DNA of 64,000 bases from Lagopus muta (GCF_023343835.1 NC_064436.1:54597883-54661882); one strand, 5' to 3'; counted from the stretch's first letter, positions 24,101 to 37,115 are shown. Numbers and translations are program-made. The notes: a model not told the origin generated them from the letters alone.

Positions 24101-27100
24101 AATAAAATTCTGTTTAGCTAACTTCAGTGCTTTGCTGAATTGACCCTTGAACCACTAAGTCATCAGTTTCCAAATATCCAGATTTACTAGCCAATTACTC
24201 AGCAGAACCTGACATGATCAATGATCTGAAAGTTTTCAGTTGCTTGCATTGATCAAATAGAAACACAAAACACAACTGTCAGCTGCTCTCAGTTCATTAC
24301 TGATGAAGCGATGTTGAAAATAATTAATGAATAATTGGTTGAACATGGAAGAAAGAAGCCTAAGTGATATAAAAGAGTAAAGATGTTTATTGCTCATTTA
24401 ATTAATAATTTGTTTTATAATTGATTTTTAAATCATTTGACTGGCAAAAGAAAGGTATGAACAATAATTACAAGCTTCCTACATTTACTCATTTTTTTAC
24501 TTCTTTTAAGTGTTTCTGAAGTGAAGAAAGCAGATCTTTGTGCCTGCCAAGTTCTCTTCCATTTATTAGCAATATAAATAAATATAAATAAATCTCAGAC
24601 AGTGCCAGTTATTACAAAATGTGATGGTTGATTACTTTTTGTACAAATAGGCACAAGAGAAAATGCCGTGGTATGTGAAGGTAGGGCTTGGACACAAAAA
24701 AGGAATTATTGGAAACTAATGAGCTTCCAGGTGTCAGCTGAGCTTGGGTAACTAACAACATTTGTACTGTTAGCCTGAAGCGAATCTAAAGCAAAACACG
24801 TTAGATTGATCTTCAGGGAGAGCATCCATCTTCTGTTAGCAGGATCAGCCCCAAAAAAGTGTCATGTTTGCAATGGCACATCACAAAGAACAATCTGACT
24901 TCCCTTTGTACTGATTTGAGAATAAGAACAATTCCAACTTTTAATTCAGGAATTTATTTTATCTTCTACATCAATAGAATGCTCCAAGACTGAGTTCTAC
25001 CACAGCTTTTGAGAGGAAGATGCCATAAAACAACGACTACTTTAAAAAAGAAAATTCAAATCAAATTCCATACTGATTACACTAGAAGTGAATGTATGTC
25101 TTGCTTGGTCAGTTAAAATAACAGTCTAGCTGTTAGAAAATAAAGATCTCAGTCCTTATGGAGAGGGAAATTACAATGAAAAGAAAGCTGTTTAAAGGAA
25201 GGGTAAAATATGAGGGATTAGCTTACTGTTATTCTACTTTAATCTCTCATAAGTTCTTTTTAAAATTCTGTAAATCAACTTTCTTCTGCTCTGTGTCTGT
25301 TGCCATTATTTCTCTGGAATTTAAAATGTCTGTTTTGTTCAGCAAGTGGATGTTAGAAATCTTGAGCTATTAAAAGATGTTGTCAATGTTAACTATTATA
25401 TAAAGGATTAAATCTTAAATAAGTAGTATTAAAAAGTGATTCTATAAACCTTTATGTTATTGGTACTTCTAAGTTTTTTTCAAAGAAAAGAAGACCAATA
25501 TGAGGGATTAATAGTTAAGGTTATGCAAAATCCACTTAATCAGCATGGCTAATTTTAGCTTAAAGTAAAGCTTCTGGCAACTACGTGCATTTTGCTTTGG
25601 GGCTTTACTTTTGAAGAGAGTGATGAATGCATTTTTGAGGTAAATGTATCTTAACAGAGACTCTACCTAATGCTCTTTAGTTGCTGAAAAGGTGATTTTA
25701 ATACCATCTGCATGTAGGAAAGGAAGGAGGTCTTCAGCTGTGCATCTGTAATACCCTAAAATAAGCATTTTATTTTCACATTTGTATAATATACTGCTTG
25801 ACTGTACATTAGGCAGGGTTCATAAACAATACAGTCATCAACATGGGCATTGATTATGAAGACAGAATTGTTCTCCTGATATTACATATCCTATTTAGAA
25901 AAGACTAGGAAAATTGGAGCACACTCTGAAGATATGAATACAATGACTTGCCAGACTATCTGGAGCACAAATGCTGAGAAAAAGGGTGTTTCACCGACAA
26001 ATGCTGCCTAAGCAAGGCAGATGTACAGACTGTCAGCTCAAGCACCCCAGGCATTTTAAGCCAGAAATATAAACTTGCTAAGAATTACAGCTCTTCGGCC
26101 CAGCTCCAAAATCACAAAGGATTAGATCATTCCATGTGAAGTGAAAAATACACAGTTATGCTCTAAGTCAAAATATAATGATGACCAGCAAGAGTCAGAT
26201 AAAATCTAGCTGCATCTCAAATTGGTGGGGCAAGATGTGGGCAAAGCAAGGGTCAGGTGTTTGGTGAATTCAGGTTTCTTAAAACTATGAAAATCTTAGG
26301 GGGTAATCTACCTCCACACAAGAAAAATTAAGGACAATGGCTACTATTCCACAGTGGATTATGAACGGTTTTTCCAGTGACAAAAGCAAGACTAAGTTGG
26401 CAACATAAGACTATTGATTTACAACGACATTATTCCAATTGGAGACCTGAGTGAGATTTGGGTGTATACCTTTGTTAGCTCATTGCTATTATTTATACAA
26501 AGGGATGCTATGCTAAAATTCATGTTAAAATCCTAGCATATCAGCATAGGATAATTTATCACAAGTGTAGGTTCTTTTAGGCACCATCAGTACAACTTTT
26601 TTTTCCCTGTGATATGAATAAATTAATTGTATATGCAGCTTTGCTTCCCTATGTCTGATGTCAAGCCCTGAGAAGGTCATCCCAACATTCTGTGTTTCTT
26701 AGGGTTTTCACTATTATTTTTTTCACTGAAATCTTTTTAAAGGCTAGGAGCATAAAAGGTGATATACTAACTAGTCAATGCGGTGTTGTGTGTATGCAAG
26801 TGTTGTGTGCGTGGAAAGTGCTTCAGGAGATGCCTCAGAAGAAGACATGAACTCACAGTGGAACTAATGAACTTTCTCTTGGTCTGTACACATGGTTGAA
26901 GAAAGCTGAGGCCCTGTGGAATCTCTTCACGCTTAGTGAAATTAGGAAAAGTCAATAACTGAACCAGAAGCCACTTGAAGGAAACAGAGAATCTCAAGAG
27001 CAAGTCAGAAGTAATACTTTTCCTTCTTGAACTACATTTATTCTGTAATGAAGGCTGTGTCTATATATTTACAGAGGTTAGGGTTTCAGCTAACTAGTTT

Positions 27101-27770
27101 AACTGCTGTTAGTTGTGATACTGAGCTAGCAATTAAGCTTAGCAATCTATGAGGAATTTGTATAAATACTAAGATGGCAAGCCTGCACTAGACACGGTGT
27201 TGGCTGTTCAGCCATGAGTTTTTGATTTGCTGGGTTATTATTTTATCAGCGCAGTTTTGAGAGCCTTGCATTACTTAGGTAATATTAAATATGTAGGTAT
27301 GCAAGACCCACAAGAGAATTAAAGTATATCTACATTAGAAAGACCTTCTTCAAGATTGCAAGTAGAAATTAGATTGATTATATTCAGTGAAGCTGAGGTA
27401 ATATGTATTGTACTATTTAACTTTGTTAAATACCATCCAGTAATAAAATTCTGCCTGTTTAAAATCTTTTTGTTTCGCTCACCAAGTCTTAGTTATAGTC
27501 TTCGATTTTTGGTTTAGAACACTGTTTAATGGATCATTGTATGGTAGTCTTTGCTACAACAGCCCAGAAGAATCTGTATTTCTCTGATGGATAAGGTTGT
27601 TAGAGGAGATTTGTGAGAGATATGTCTTTGAATATAAATTATGCTAATAATTCACTTAAAAATCTTCAGGTTTTGGAGTTTCTGCTTCTCCCTGTAGATT
27701 GGCTTTTAGAGAATAGTAATTATGAGTAATCAGAATTTGAACTTGAAATTACTTATACTGTTGTAAGTTG

Positions 27771-27793
27771 TTTTTTTTTGGGGGGGGGGGGGG
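27771..27793. repeat. Junction of T9 and G14 homopolymers
   Basis: Nine T residues are followed immediately by fourteen G residues. Long poly-G is rare and prone to length error in sequencing, so the exact count should be treated with caution. Confidence 0.9.
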
Positions 27794-29793
27794 AGTATTC
27801 ATAAAATATATATCTATAATTATCTTAACATTTGTTATCTTGTTTTATATACTTACATATGTACATGTGCCAAATGCATTTCTATGGGGCAGATCTGAAA
27901 AATAATTTAAAATTCTTAGAGAACTCTTTGTGTTTGCATACATGCACCAAAAGTATCTCATTTAAAAAAAAAGAAAAATCTACCTTTCCAAATCTTGGAA
28001 ACATTCCTTAAACCGCATTTCAAGCAATAAGCTCTGGCCAGACCTACCTAAATGAGATGCTGTAAAGTTCTTATAAGTGAAAATACTGTTACTTATGAAA
28101 AAATCTGTCTAGGTATGCTACAACAAATGATTTTTCTTCTAGAGTAGAAAGTCAAGTATTTGCACCCATTGTAACTTACAAGGAAGAATGTTAAAACTTA
28201 GATACTTCATAAAACTTTGCACTCTTTGCTGCATTTGTTACTTCGAAACACCAGTGTTTAAAACAAGCCAGTAATTAGCTGGCATCAAAGAATGGAGACA
28301 TCTGATAGGCTGCAATCTTCCCAGAAGGTTTTGTAAAAGGTTCCTGACACGTCACATTCTCAGAAGTGCATGTGGGATTCTTAAGTGGTTGAGAATTCAA
28401 ATGTCTTCGTAGCCTCTGATTTGGAATCTGAAGCCTTAGAAAGTCTGCTGCTTGGGGCGACATATTTAATGTATCTCACGTCTTCTATTTCCACATTGCA
28501 GCATCAACTCCAGCCATATGTGTTTCCAGTAACAGCAGTTCCACAGTCATTCTTACTTACTGTCTAGTATACTCATTGTAAACAAAATTTCTCCTTTGTA
28601 ATTTCCCATTTGTTCTCAGCAAGCAGTATTTGCAACCTAATTAATATACATATGTATCTGTAGGCTATTAAGCTTTGCTTTCATTCTTTTCTATGAAATG
28701 AATATGCCCATGAGTTACTGAGAAATTGAGTTAACAAGAAAAAAAAAAATCACAACTAAATCAATTCATTTTTATTATAAGTTTTTGACTCTTAAACAGA
28801 TTTTAAGATAACTGTGATTGTACTAGTATGCACATTAACTATGGAGGGGAACATATGACTTTTTTTTTTTTTTTAATATATCTTTCCATGCCATACTTTT
28901 ACTGAAGAAACCCAATGCAGTATTTTTCTATAATTTTAAATATAAGCACCCGATCTTGTAACCCCAATCTATTTAATGATATTTTATCCTTGCCCTTTAA
29001 AAAAAAATTAATTATTCAAGTCATCTGGTACTTTGCCGAAATTAGAAGGCACAGCACTTGAGAGTGCAAAGCCATTCCTGATGAAGTCAGAAGCAATTTT
29101 GCATTTACTTTAATGCAACATGGGCTATATTAAGGGTGCAGAAATTACTGTGACAAAATCTTCACTGACTAGGATTTTATTTGTTGCCTGTATCTTACTG
29201 GTTCTACCCATTATATATTAAAATAACCACTACTGCAGTCTGTAAGGACAGACATAAAATCAAGTCTTCATCACAATGGTATTTGCTTTTTCTTGTGTAA
29301 AAGATTTTGTTCATTGCATCTCCATATTGTCTGTGCTCTGGATTTCTATCTTTTCTACATCTGCTGCCACTCTAATAACTAAAATACATTTGTTGTCCTT
29401 TATTATCAGATTTGATCACTGCACACTGCTCAGGTTTGTGCTACCCCTTTTATTTGGGAAGATTGTCTCATACAAATCTGGAAAACTACCTGATAATCCT
29501 TACTTTAAACTTATAAAAAATATATTTTCCTCTGATAGCTATGAAAAATCTTGACAATGGTAAGGAAGCTAACGTGCTTGCTACAATTGCTATCTATAAT
29601 GCTTACCAAAAAATCTCATTGATATCTCTCTTCTCTATCAGCTGTTGTCCCTTGGTCTCTTATCAGATCTTAGCTTTTGGGCCTACAAGTTTTTGTTCTG
29701 TTTTCCAAAACATTCTCTGAGTTGTCAAAATAAGTAGGTGGCCATGACTGACAATAATATGCTTATCTACTACGGTAAAACAAATGAACAAAC

Positions 29794-29853
29794 ATAAGAA
29801 TCTTTATTTCTTTTATTAGTATAATAAAAGATAAGAATCTTTTATTTCTTTCA
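29794..29853. repeat. Imperfect 22-bp direct repeat
   Basis: ATAAGAATCTTTATTTCTTT and a near-identical copy with one extra T (starting at 29831) are separated by about 15 bp. Confidence 0.75.
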
Positions 29854-31620
29854 TAAAGAAAGCAGAGCAAAAGTTCTTGGAGACATGATGCCACTAGACA
29901 TCCTTTCTCACTCAGTCACAACAAAAAGGCATAAACATTTCATGAATTGAGAAATTTTTAGATGAATGAACAGAAATATCAGTCAACAGAAGCGATGTCA
30001 ATAAATAAATCTGAGATAATACTGCAGCAATCAAACTCTATTTAGACATGCTTTGGCGTATCTAATATGTCTAAATAAAGAAACTCAGCTGTGTAGCAGA
30101 AAAACGATGCTGATGTATACTATTCTGGTGCTGGCATGGAACCAAAATGGATGAAATTTTTGCTGTTCTACTTGGTTTCTTTATTTAGGTTTTCTGCTGC
30201 TTTATTGTAGGATGGTTGTGGGCTGCTTTTTTTTTTTTAATCCTTTTAAAAAATGCAAACAAAACCCCTTTCACATCTAAATTGATCTATGTAGGTTGTC
30301 AGATAATCTAAAATATTTTTGTTCTCTTCCTGGCTACCAGCTCAACAGTTCATAAAGTTTCCCAGTGTTTGATTTATTTACCTGTGTATACATTTTTTGC
30401 TGCTTCAATCTAATCTGATTTTATTTGGCTTCTTTCTGAGAATGCTATGTGGAACCACTATCAGTGTTATTAAGAAGTTCTGCATCTACCACTTTACCTG
30501 TATGCATTCATTATTCTTTCAAAGAATCCAATTAGTTTGGTTTCACTTCATTTGTGCTTTTTACAAATGTGCTACCAATTTATCACTGCATTTTCCTCAA
30601 GCTGTTTATATACTGATTACTCTTGCTTTGCTAATTCTTCTAGTTATTTGTCAGGTATTGAAGTTAAATTTAGTGGCCTATAATTCTTAATCTTTCCTCA
30701 CCCCTCACTTATTCTCTTCTTTAAAATTTTGATATAACTTAAACCCCAATCCTTATTGGTTTCCAGAGGCATATAAATAATTGAAGGCAGATTTTGAACT
30801 AAGCAATAAACACTAATGTTTGACTAATAAAATCTAGTTTGAGTAATAAATGACTTCAGTGAGAAAAGGAGCAAGTTGTACTGAAACTGTACAAGAGAAG
30901 TAGATTCCATTTTTGTCTCACAAGGCCATACCTTCTCTTGTTGCCTGTGCTTTTTGTTTTCTGCAAGCATGTGTGCAGTTCAAAGTAAAATGTTGACACT
31001 GCTGTTTGCTTATTATTTTTGGATCATGAATCAACTGAAATTAAAGATCACTGCTCTAGCCAAACTGGAGCTGGAGCTACAACAGTAAGAAATAGCATGC
31101 CAAGAGCCAGAAGTGATGTAATCTTTGGCTTCATGTGAGAGAAAAATTAAGTCCTATCAAGACAAAGAAAATGGGCACTGTTTTAAAAAGGCAGAGTAAT
31201 ATAAAATATTTGGTTCTTAAGTAGCTGAAGACTGATCCACAAAAACATTTCTTACTTAAATCTCATCAGCTCTTGTGATACTGGCCTTAAACTCAATGCT
31301 CAGCTGCAAACGGCTAAACAATTTACAGGGTGGTAAATCTGTCTATATTACTCCTTTAGCTAACACAACTGAACTCTTTTTAAACACCCCTTGTTTTCAC
31401 AGACTGGACAAAGTTATGAAGCTCATAGTCTTTCAAGTTAGTATCATTAGCTCCCTCAATATCCAGCTTTCATGGGAAGGAGCACACAGGCTGATCACAA
31501 CCCTAGAGGGAATTGTGGAAGATGTCTCACTAACACTGTTTTACTCCTGCAGCAAGTATTAAGATCTATGCATCAAACCTGAAGCTAGCCACACAAGCTC
31601 AATGCCAACCAGCATTTCAG

Positions 31621-31680
31621 GAATGTTTTTGTTTGTTTGGTTGGTTGTTGTTTTTTGTTTTGGTTTGGTTTTTTTTACAG
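31621..31680. repeat. GTTT-rich simple repeat
   Basis: TTTG, TTGG and TGTT units over about 60 bp. Low complexity. Confidence 0.85.
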
Positions 31681-31994
31681 CAATCCTGCCATCTTCCATC
31701 CTGCTTTGTGACTTTCTCTGCCAGCAACAGGTAGTCAGTTGACACATCTGGCATGCAGCGAGAGGAAAATCTACAACACAGTATTGCAAACTTAAATGAA
31801 TACAGCTCAGCTGTAAAATGCCGCAAAACAGCAAGTAATGGACAAACATAACAGGCCAGCACAGGAATGGAGAAAATGCAGTTCAAGGCTACATATCTTG
31901 TATTTGGAAGACTCATGTTTGTGAAAAGAACACAATTGTTTTCAACTCATTACTGTGACCATGAAGAATGCCAAACATCTATAAAACACATCAT

Positions 31995-32027
<33 letters not shown>

Positions 32028-33261
32028 CAATGTTCAATTATCTTGCAGCTGAGATTCCAAGAAGAGACTGCTAAGCATAGTTCTTACTCAGAGAAGTTCA
32101 CTTTAATATGTCTTTCAAAGCTGAATAAATTTCAGAGAACAGATGCAGTGTTACTGTTGTGAAAGTATTCAAAGCATTATGACCTGTGCAAACTTTTAAT
32201 CTGGAAAAGCATAGCAAAAGTCAACATGCGATTTAATTGTTCAACAGGAAAAAAATTCTAAATTAACATCTGCCATTTTCTAAGTACACCTCCTAAGTGC
32301 ATTTGAGCTCATTCTTTCTTGACACAAAGTTTGAATGATTGAGTTAACTTCATAGATATAATTTCTCTCAGAGTGCTGTAACACCTTACCAAACATAATT
32401 CTGGTTTAAAAGAAATCTGAGCTACACATTAACATTAGGATACATGTTATTTGGGTTCAGTCTTCAATAAATAATACACCTAAAGTTTCCTTAAGCTCAG
32501 ATGTTTCTAGTGTCTCTTATGAGAGACTTCATTCTAGAAAATTCTGCACCATTTTCATTCTAAGTTGGGAAATAAATGATGGGGCATGATATGATGGATA
32601 AGAAGTTCAGGGTAGCAATTTGGATCCTTTAGGATTGCAGCACATCCGCTTGCATGGAACTTGGATAAGAACCTGTACAAAACAAGATAATGACCTGAGC
32701 AACCAGAAGGGAATACTTTACCAAGAGAAGCAATGAATTCTCTAGCTCTGGGTATTCTGACAAGCATTTTTTTTTTTTTAAGAGTGTTTCTATTGGATAC
32801 AATTTATCGAGGTCAATACAGGCTTTCAGTAGTTTCTCGTAGTATAAGTTAAATCACACGATGCAACAACTAACATTAATTGCAACGAATCTTGTTCTTT
32901 TCTCCAATGAAACATCTTGGTCCACAGATCAAAACTGACACCAGTTATTGCTCATTGCTAAGCAGTCCTTTAGCAAAAGCAAAATCTACTCAAATTTGTT
33001 ATTCAGAATACTGCAAGGGATAAAGTTACTAGTAGATCAATTCTGTGGTGATCCCTATTCATTTTGAGGGGAAAATGATTCTGTAGATTTTCAGTCTTAC
33101 ACTTCATTCCGAGAGATGGTCATTTATTAAATTCACAATATGCACAATTCACAGTAAAATAATGGATACTCAAGTATTGTGGTAATCTGATGAATGTCAG
33201 TTCCTTCAGTCAAAAGGGACTAACTTTCCTAAACAAATGTGTGATATTTTGTTATCTCCAG

Positions 33262-33348
33262 GTACTGCTAGTGACGATGGAAGGAAATATGAGCGAATCT
33301 TAAATATTGCTGATAGCAGAGGAGACTGGCAGGCCATGATTCACAGCA
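33262..33348 (+). other. Orphan exon candidate, 87 bp, symmetric phase 1
   Basis: A strong acceptor (ttttgttatctccag) and a near-consensus donor (AGCA then gtaagt) bracket 87 bp. In the one frame compatible with the neighbouring AGs it reads TASDDGRKYERILNI, then ADSRGDWQAMIHS, without a stop: 28 full codons with two bases before and one after (phase 1 in, phase 1 out). The composition (charged, D/R/W-containing, no low complexity) is more protein-like than surrounding chance frames, which are AT-biased. I do not recognise the family. It cannot be an in-frame alternative first exon for ADGRA3, whose exon 2 needs the other phase, so it would belong to a separate transcript, or be an exon-like accident or the remnant of a lost gene. 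Confidence 0.45.
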
Positions 33349-35216
33349 GTAAGTAACTATTCCAAATGAAACACATTTACTCAGTCTTCAACGCTAATTT
33401 TAATGAAAAAATATGAAACAAAGATCAGATCCGCTGGGAAAATAGGTAACCTTTTAAACTGATGTTCCCTGAACCACAATTAATTTAGATTTAATAGGAC
33501 AGTTAATGTATGTTATTTGAATACTGATTATTAATTCACAAAGGATTAAAAGTTATATAATAGATTCGTAATTGTGAATTCGTAATTGTGATATGAACCT
33601 ATTGCATAGCCACAGTACTCTGCAAATACGTTTGAGTGTGTAGTTGCTATCTATTTTGTATATTTTAACAGTTTTATGAAGTCTAAATTAAATACTTAAA
33701 TCTCAGCTGAAAATGTCTTAGGGAAATGCAAAGCAGAACATGGGATGCATTTATTTTGCTATGTTTATCAAGATCAAATCCAGCAGTTTCAAAATCAACA
33801 AAAATGTGAAAAGTCTGTGAGGTCTGCTTGAGTAAAAAGTTTTCACTGGATAATTTCACTGCTAAAATGCCTAAGAAAGTAAGCAGGTGTCAGGATGATG
33901 AAGTATCCAAAAAGCAGGATCCAGAAATTTTGCTGTTGACATCAAAATGCATTTTTCCTTATTTCCGTCCTCCTTAGAAAACTTGTGATGATGTATTAAT
34001 TGCTATTTATTATGCTTCCTACTGATTCATGTTTTATGACTTGTGCCTGCTTACCAGAAGTAAAAGTAATACTGCTGATAAAACGTAGTAGGATAAAAGA
34101 CCCCTATGAGCCTTACTGCAGATTTCTCAATGTTTTTATTGTAACTGAGGGTGGCACAAAGATCACTTCTCTAATGACCGGAGCAGTAGCTCTGAGATCA
34201 GACAGGCATGCTATAATCTCTGCTGTAGCTCCACCTGCTGAAAGGTATAGGTTTGAGTTCAGAAGAGCACCATAGTTAAGACACATTACAGCTTCTATTC
34301 CCTTGCTGCTTTTTTTGCATCTGCATGGTACTGGCTGTGCCATGTCTTCATATTACATAGGGTGTACATGCATCTTGGTTACTTGGTAACAAGAAGAATC
34401 AAGCTTCTGTCTGAAGTGCAACATGATACTAGTCGCCATCAACAGGCCTGTAACTCCTGCATCACCTGAGTGTAGGTATACCTCTGAGCCTAGATGTGTT
34501 TCTCATCGTCCTCCCATTTTCCTTCTTTTTTCCCTTGCTCATTTTCTAACAATCTGGCATGGTGTTGTAGGACACTGAGCTACAGTCTCATGTCAGTGTG
34601 CTGCTCAAGGCTGCTTACCTTTGGCCAGTGTCGCTTTTTTATTTTAACAAACATATTAGCCTTTCCCCTTTTTACTTTTTTCCCTTCAGAGTTTTCTGCC
34701 TCAATTTTAGGTATTTGCAAGGGAAATAAATAGAATCTCTTGTTTCAGGCACCATTATGCAGCCAATAAAATTCAGACTTTTCTAGAGTTAACGTGCTGT
34801 AAAATCTAAGGTGATAAGAATTGGGAGTGAAGGAAATTCTTCAAAGTATTAATGTTAAAGAAGTTTAACTCCTGAACCATTCATATGCTTAAGCATCAGA
34901 CAGCTTCTCTTTCATGTGTTGTTCACACAACAGTGCAAATCCCCATCTATCTGGCTAGACATAATCACCTTCATCTTGGAATACCATTTCCTAGTTTTCA
35001 GCCATAAGCACTGATGTGTTAGTAACAAAGGAGTTCAGCTACTGTTTTCCCTGCTAGTTTTTCCCCCAAGATCTGTGTGTTTGGATTCTTTGCCCATTAT
35101 AATATCTATTAGAATACTTATTGAAGTATAACAAGGAATAGAAGGAAAACTCTTATTTCTGTTTTTATTAGTAGCTTACTGCTTGGAAGCCTCTAAGCTT
35201 ATTAATGCAGATTAAT
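33349..35216. other. Intergenic DNA downstream of the orphan exon candidate
   Basis: No further exon with comparable splice sites was found on the plus strand here. There is a 14-bp local duplication (attcgtaattgtga, twice) at about 33564-33591. Otherwise this is unremarkable AT-rich sequence. Confidence 0.6.
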
Positions 35217-35580
35217 GTGCTCTTGCAGTCCAGAAAGCCAACCCTATCCTGTGCTGCATCAAAAGAAGCGTTGCCAGCAGAGCAAGGGAGGTGATCCTGC
35301 TACTCTACTCTGTGCTGGTGAGACCTTACCTGGAGTACTGCATCCAGATGTGGAGTACTCAATACAAGAGAGACATGGATCTGTTGGAGTGCATCCAAAG
35401 TAGGGCCACAAAAATCATCCAAAGGATGGAACACCTTTCCTATGAGGATGGGCTGAGAGAGCTGGGGTTGTTCATCATGGAGAAGAGAAGGTTCTGAAGC
35501 ACAACTTTTCAGTATCTAAAGGGAACCTACAAGAAAGAAGGGGACAAACTCACAGGGGCTGTGGTGATAAAGGGAAGCGG
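35217..35580 (+). mobile_element. CR1 LINE fragment (ORF2 C-terminal part), truncated at both ends
   Basis: This is typical CR1 text. It runs from a CCAGAAAGCCAACC..ATCCTG start through a GCATCAAAAGAAGCGTTGCC segment, ACTCTGTGCTGGTGAGACC, TGGAGTACTGCATCCAGATG, ATCCAAAGGATGGAACACCT and GGGCTGAGAGAGCTGGGG to a TATCTAAAGGGAACCTACAA segment. A 68-codon piece of the reverse transcriptase C-terminus (LLYSVLVRPYLEYCIQMWS) is still open. The copy stops without the usual CR1 3' end, so it is interrupted or deleted on the right as well as 5' truncated. Confidence 0.9.
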
Positions 35581-36869
35581 CACAATATATTTTATATGTT
35601 TCTGTGCAGCATATGCTGCTTTGAAAAATTTAGCATTGAGACTGTGTTTCACCTACAACTGTAGATTGAAACAGCAGAGGAGGAATAAGGTCCCTGTATG
35701 AATTGAGTATAGTTCTTTTTCTTCACTGAAGGCAAAGAAAATATGGAAAAGCTGAGCATGAAACTCTTCAGGGCCTAGCTATCTTTTTTTCCCCCACAGA
35801 ATTGCATATGATATTTCAGGTTTTAGCATATTAAATTTCACTACCTAATTCAGACTTAACTTGAGATTCATTGAAAACCAAAACCAGCAACTTCTAAGTA
35901 AACAACTTCGAGAGCAGTCTCCTTTTATGTATTTCCAAAAAGATTCCATAAGAAATTCGCAAACAAGCCAACTAACATTTGGGGTTCTGCCAAAGCATTC
36001 TTGAAATACTCGTGACTACTTGAAAGAACAACTAGGTAAAGAAAAAGGATAATAGAGTTTTCTTCTGAATTTCTCAAACAAATCTAAAAACTATACTTCA
36101 TCCTATAGAATTACTGATGCTGAAGATCTCTAACCCTTGATCACAGCAGTGTCCAGTTTGTTGTATCCAACACATCAAACAAGACACATGCCTGGTAATG
36201 TCTGTATTTGTCACAAGCAGAGCTTGGTCTAACCAAGTTAGAACCAACAGAGGCAGGAATGTAATAGTACAACCTGCAGGTATGTAAGAAGTACTTGCTG
36301 TATAAAGGTGACTCTATGCCTGCTGGATTTAGTGGTTAACAGCAAGCCAGCATTTGCCAACAGTTATCATCACCTCTGTCTACTTGGAATAATAAATAAC
36401 CACAGTATTGCAGACATAGCTAAGGGCAACCAAATCCTTCCTTTTCCTTGGCGATTGCTGTAGCAAACAAAACATAACTGATGATATCCCAGGCCATTAA
36501 GGGAAGAGATTAAATGTGGTAAGTTGTTTATTTTTTTTCCTCCAGCAATCACTACATAATGAGAGGAAAAATTAATTTTCAAAACAAAATATATTAGGGA
36601 TAATTTAATGAAGGAAAGGAAAACAACAAAAAAGCACAGAGAGTACTTGTTCACAGTCTGGAAGCAAGACACATTCAAAAAAGTTTAAGTGTCACCTCAA
36701 GTAAAGCACCGCCAGTAATAACAGGATTACCAACGCTGACAGGAAATTATGAGATTAATGGAAAGAAACTTGAGGGTTTACTTCAATTCAGTTGTACAGT
36801 CAATAAGTATACAGCTATAAGATCAATAAGCACACAGATGTTAGGCTTAGTAAGATTATCACAGTGGAA
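35581..36869. other. Intergenic AT-rich DNA
   Basis: No coding exon or clear mobile element was recognised. Confidence 0.6.
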
Positions 36870-36884
36870 AGATAATAATAATAA

Positions 36885-37115
36885 AAAAAAGTTCACTAAC
36901 ATTGTACACCCACAGTAAACTCCCCAAGGAGCAACCTCCAGAGAGAGAGCCTTCCTCAGGGGCAGTCAGCCCTTAAATGGGGTCTAGGAGAGGTGCAGCC
37001 AGGCTGAACCCCTTTCAGGTAGCACAGGTGAATTGCCTTCACCTGTGCTCCTACAACTGACTCATTGCTTGCCTCAGGTGGTTAATCAGAGGTTCAGGCT
37101 ATGATCAACAGTTCC
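36885..37115. mobile_element. GC-richer block, possible solo LTR fragment
   Basis: About 230 bp (from ctccccaaggagcaacctcc to gcctcaggtggttaatcaga) differ sharply in base composition from the AT-rich flanks. They have the look of a dispersed LTR-type repeat: a CCTCCAGAGAGAGAGCC start and a CCTTAAATGGGG box that could serve as a degenerate TATA/start region. No flanking target duplication or TG..CA termini could be defined, so the LTR interpretation is tentative. It contains the 12-bp hairpin listed separately. Confidence 0.35.
37021..37049. repeat. Perfect 12-bp inverted repeat with 5-bp loop
   Basis: AGCACAGGTGAA, then TTGCC, then TTCACCTGTGCT. Each arm contains a CAGGTG/CACCTG E-box. It could fold as a stem-loop or serve as paired E-box sites. 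It lies within the possible LTR fragment. Confidence 0.9.

Larger units (their letters stand above)
8723..33261. other. Long gene-poor intergenic region between GBA3 and the orphan exon
   Basis: About 24.5 kb of AT-rich sequence with no supported coding exon. It holds microsatellites and homopolymers, an old CR1 3' fragment (about 9.83 kb), an ancient LINE fragment (about 16.3 kb), and a modestly GC-richer patch at about 12.85-13.75 kb containing overlapping short open frames but no recognisable protein. GBA3 exon 1 should lie somewhere upstream of 8722 on the minus strand but was not identified. Long-range regulatory elements could be present, but conservation cannot be judged from one sequence. 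Confidence 0.6.

Noticed and set aside
33262-33348. Treating the 87-bp exon candidate as an alternative first coding exon of ADGRA3
   Set aside because: It ends in phase 1, whereas ADGRA3 exon 2 begins in phase 2. Splicing the two together would break the LRR frame.
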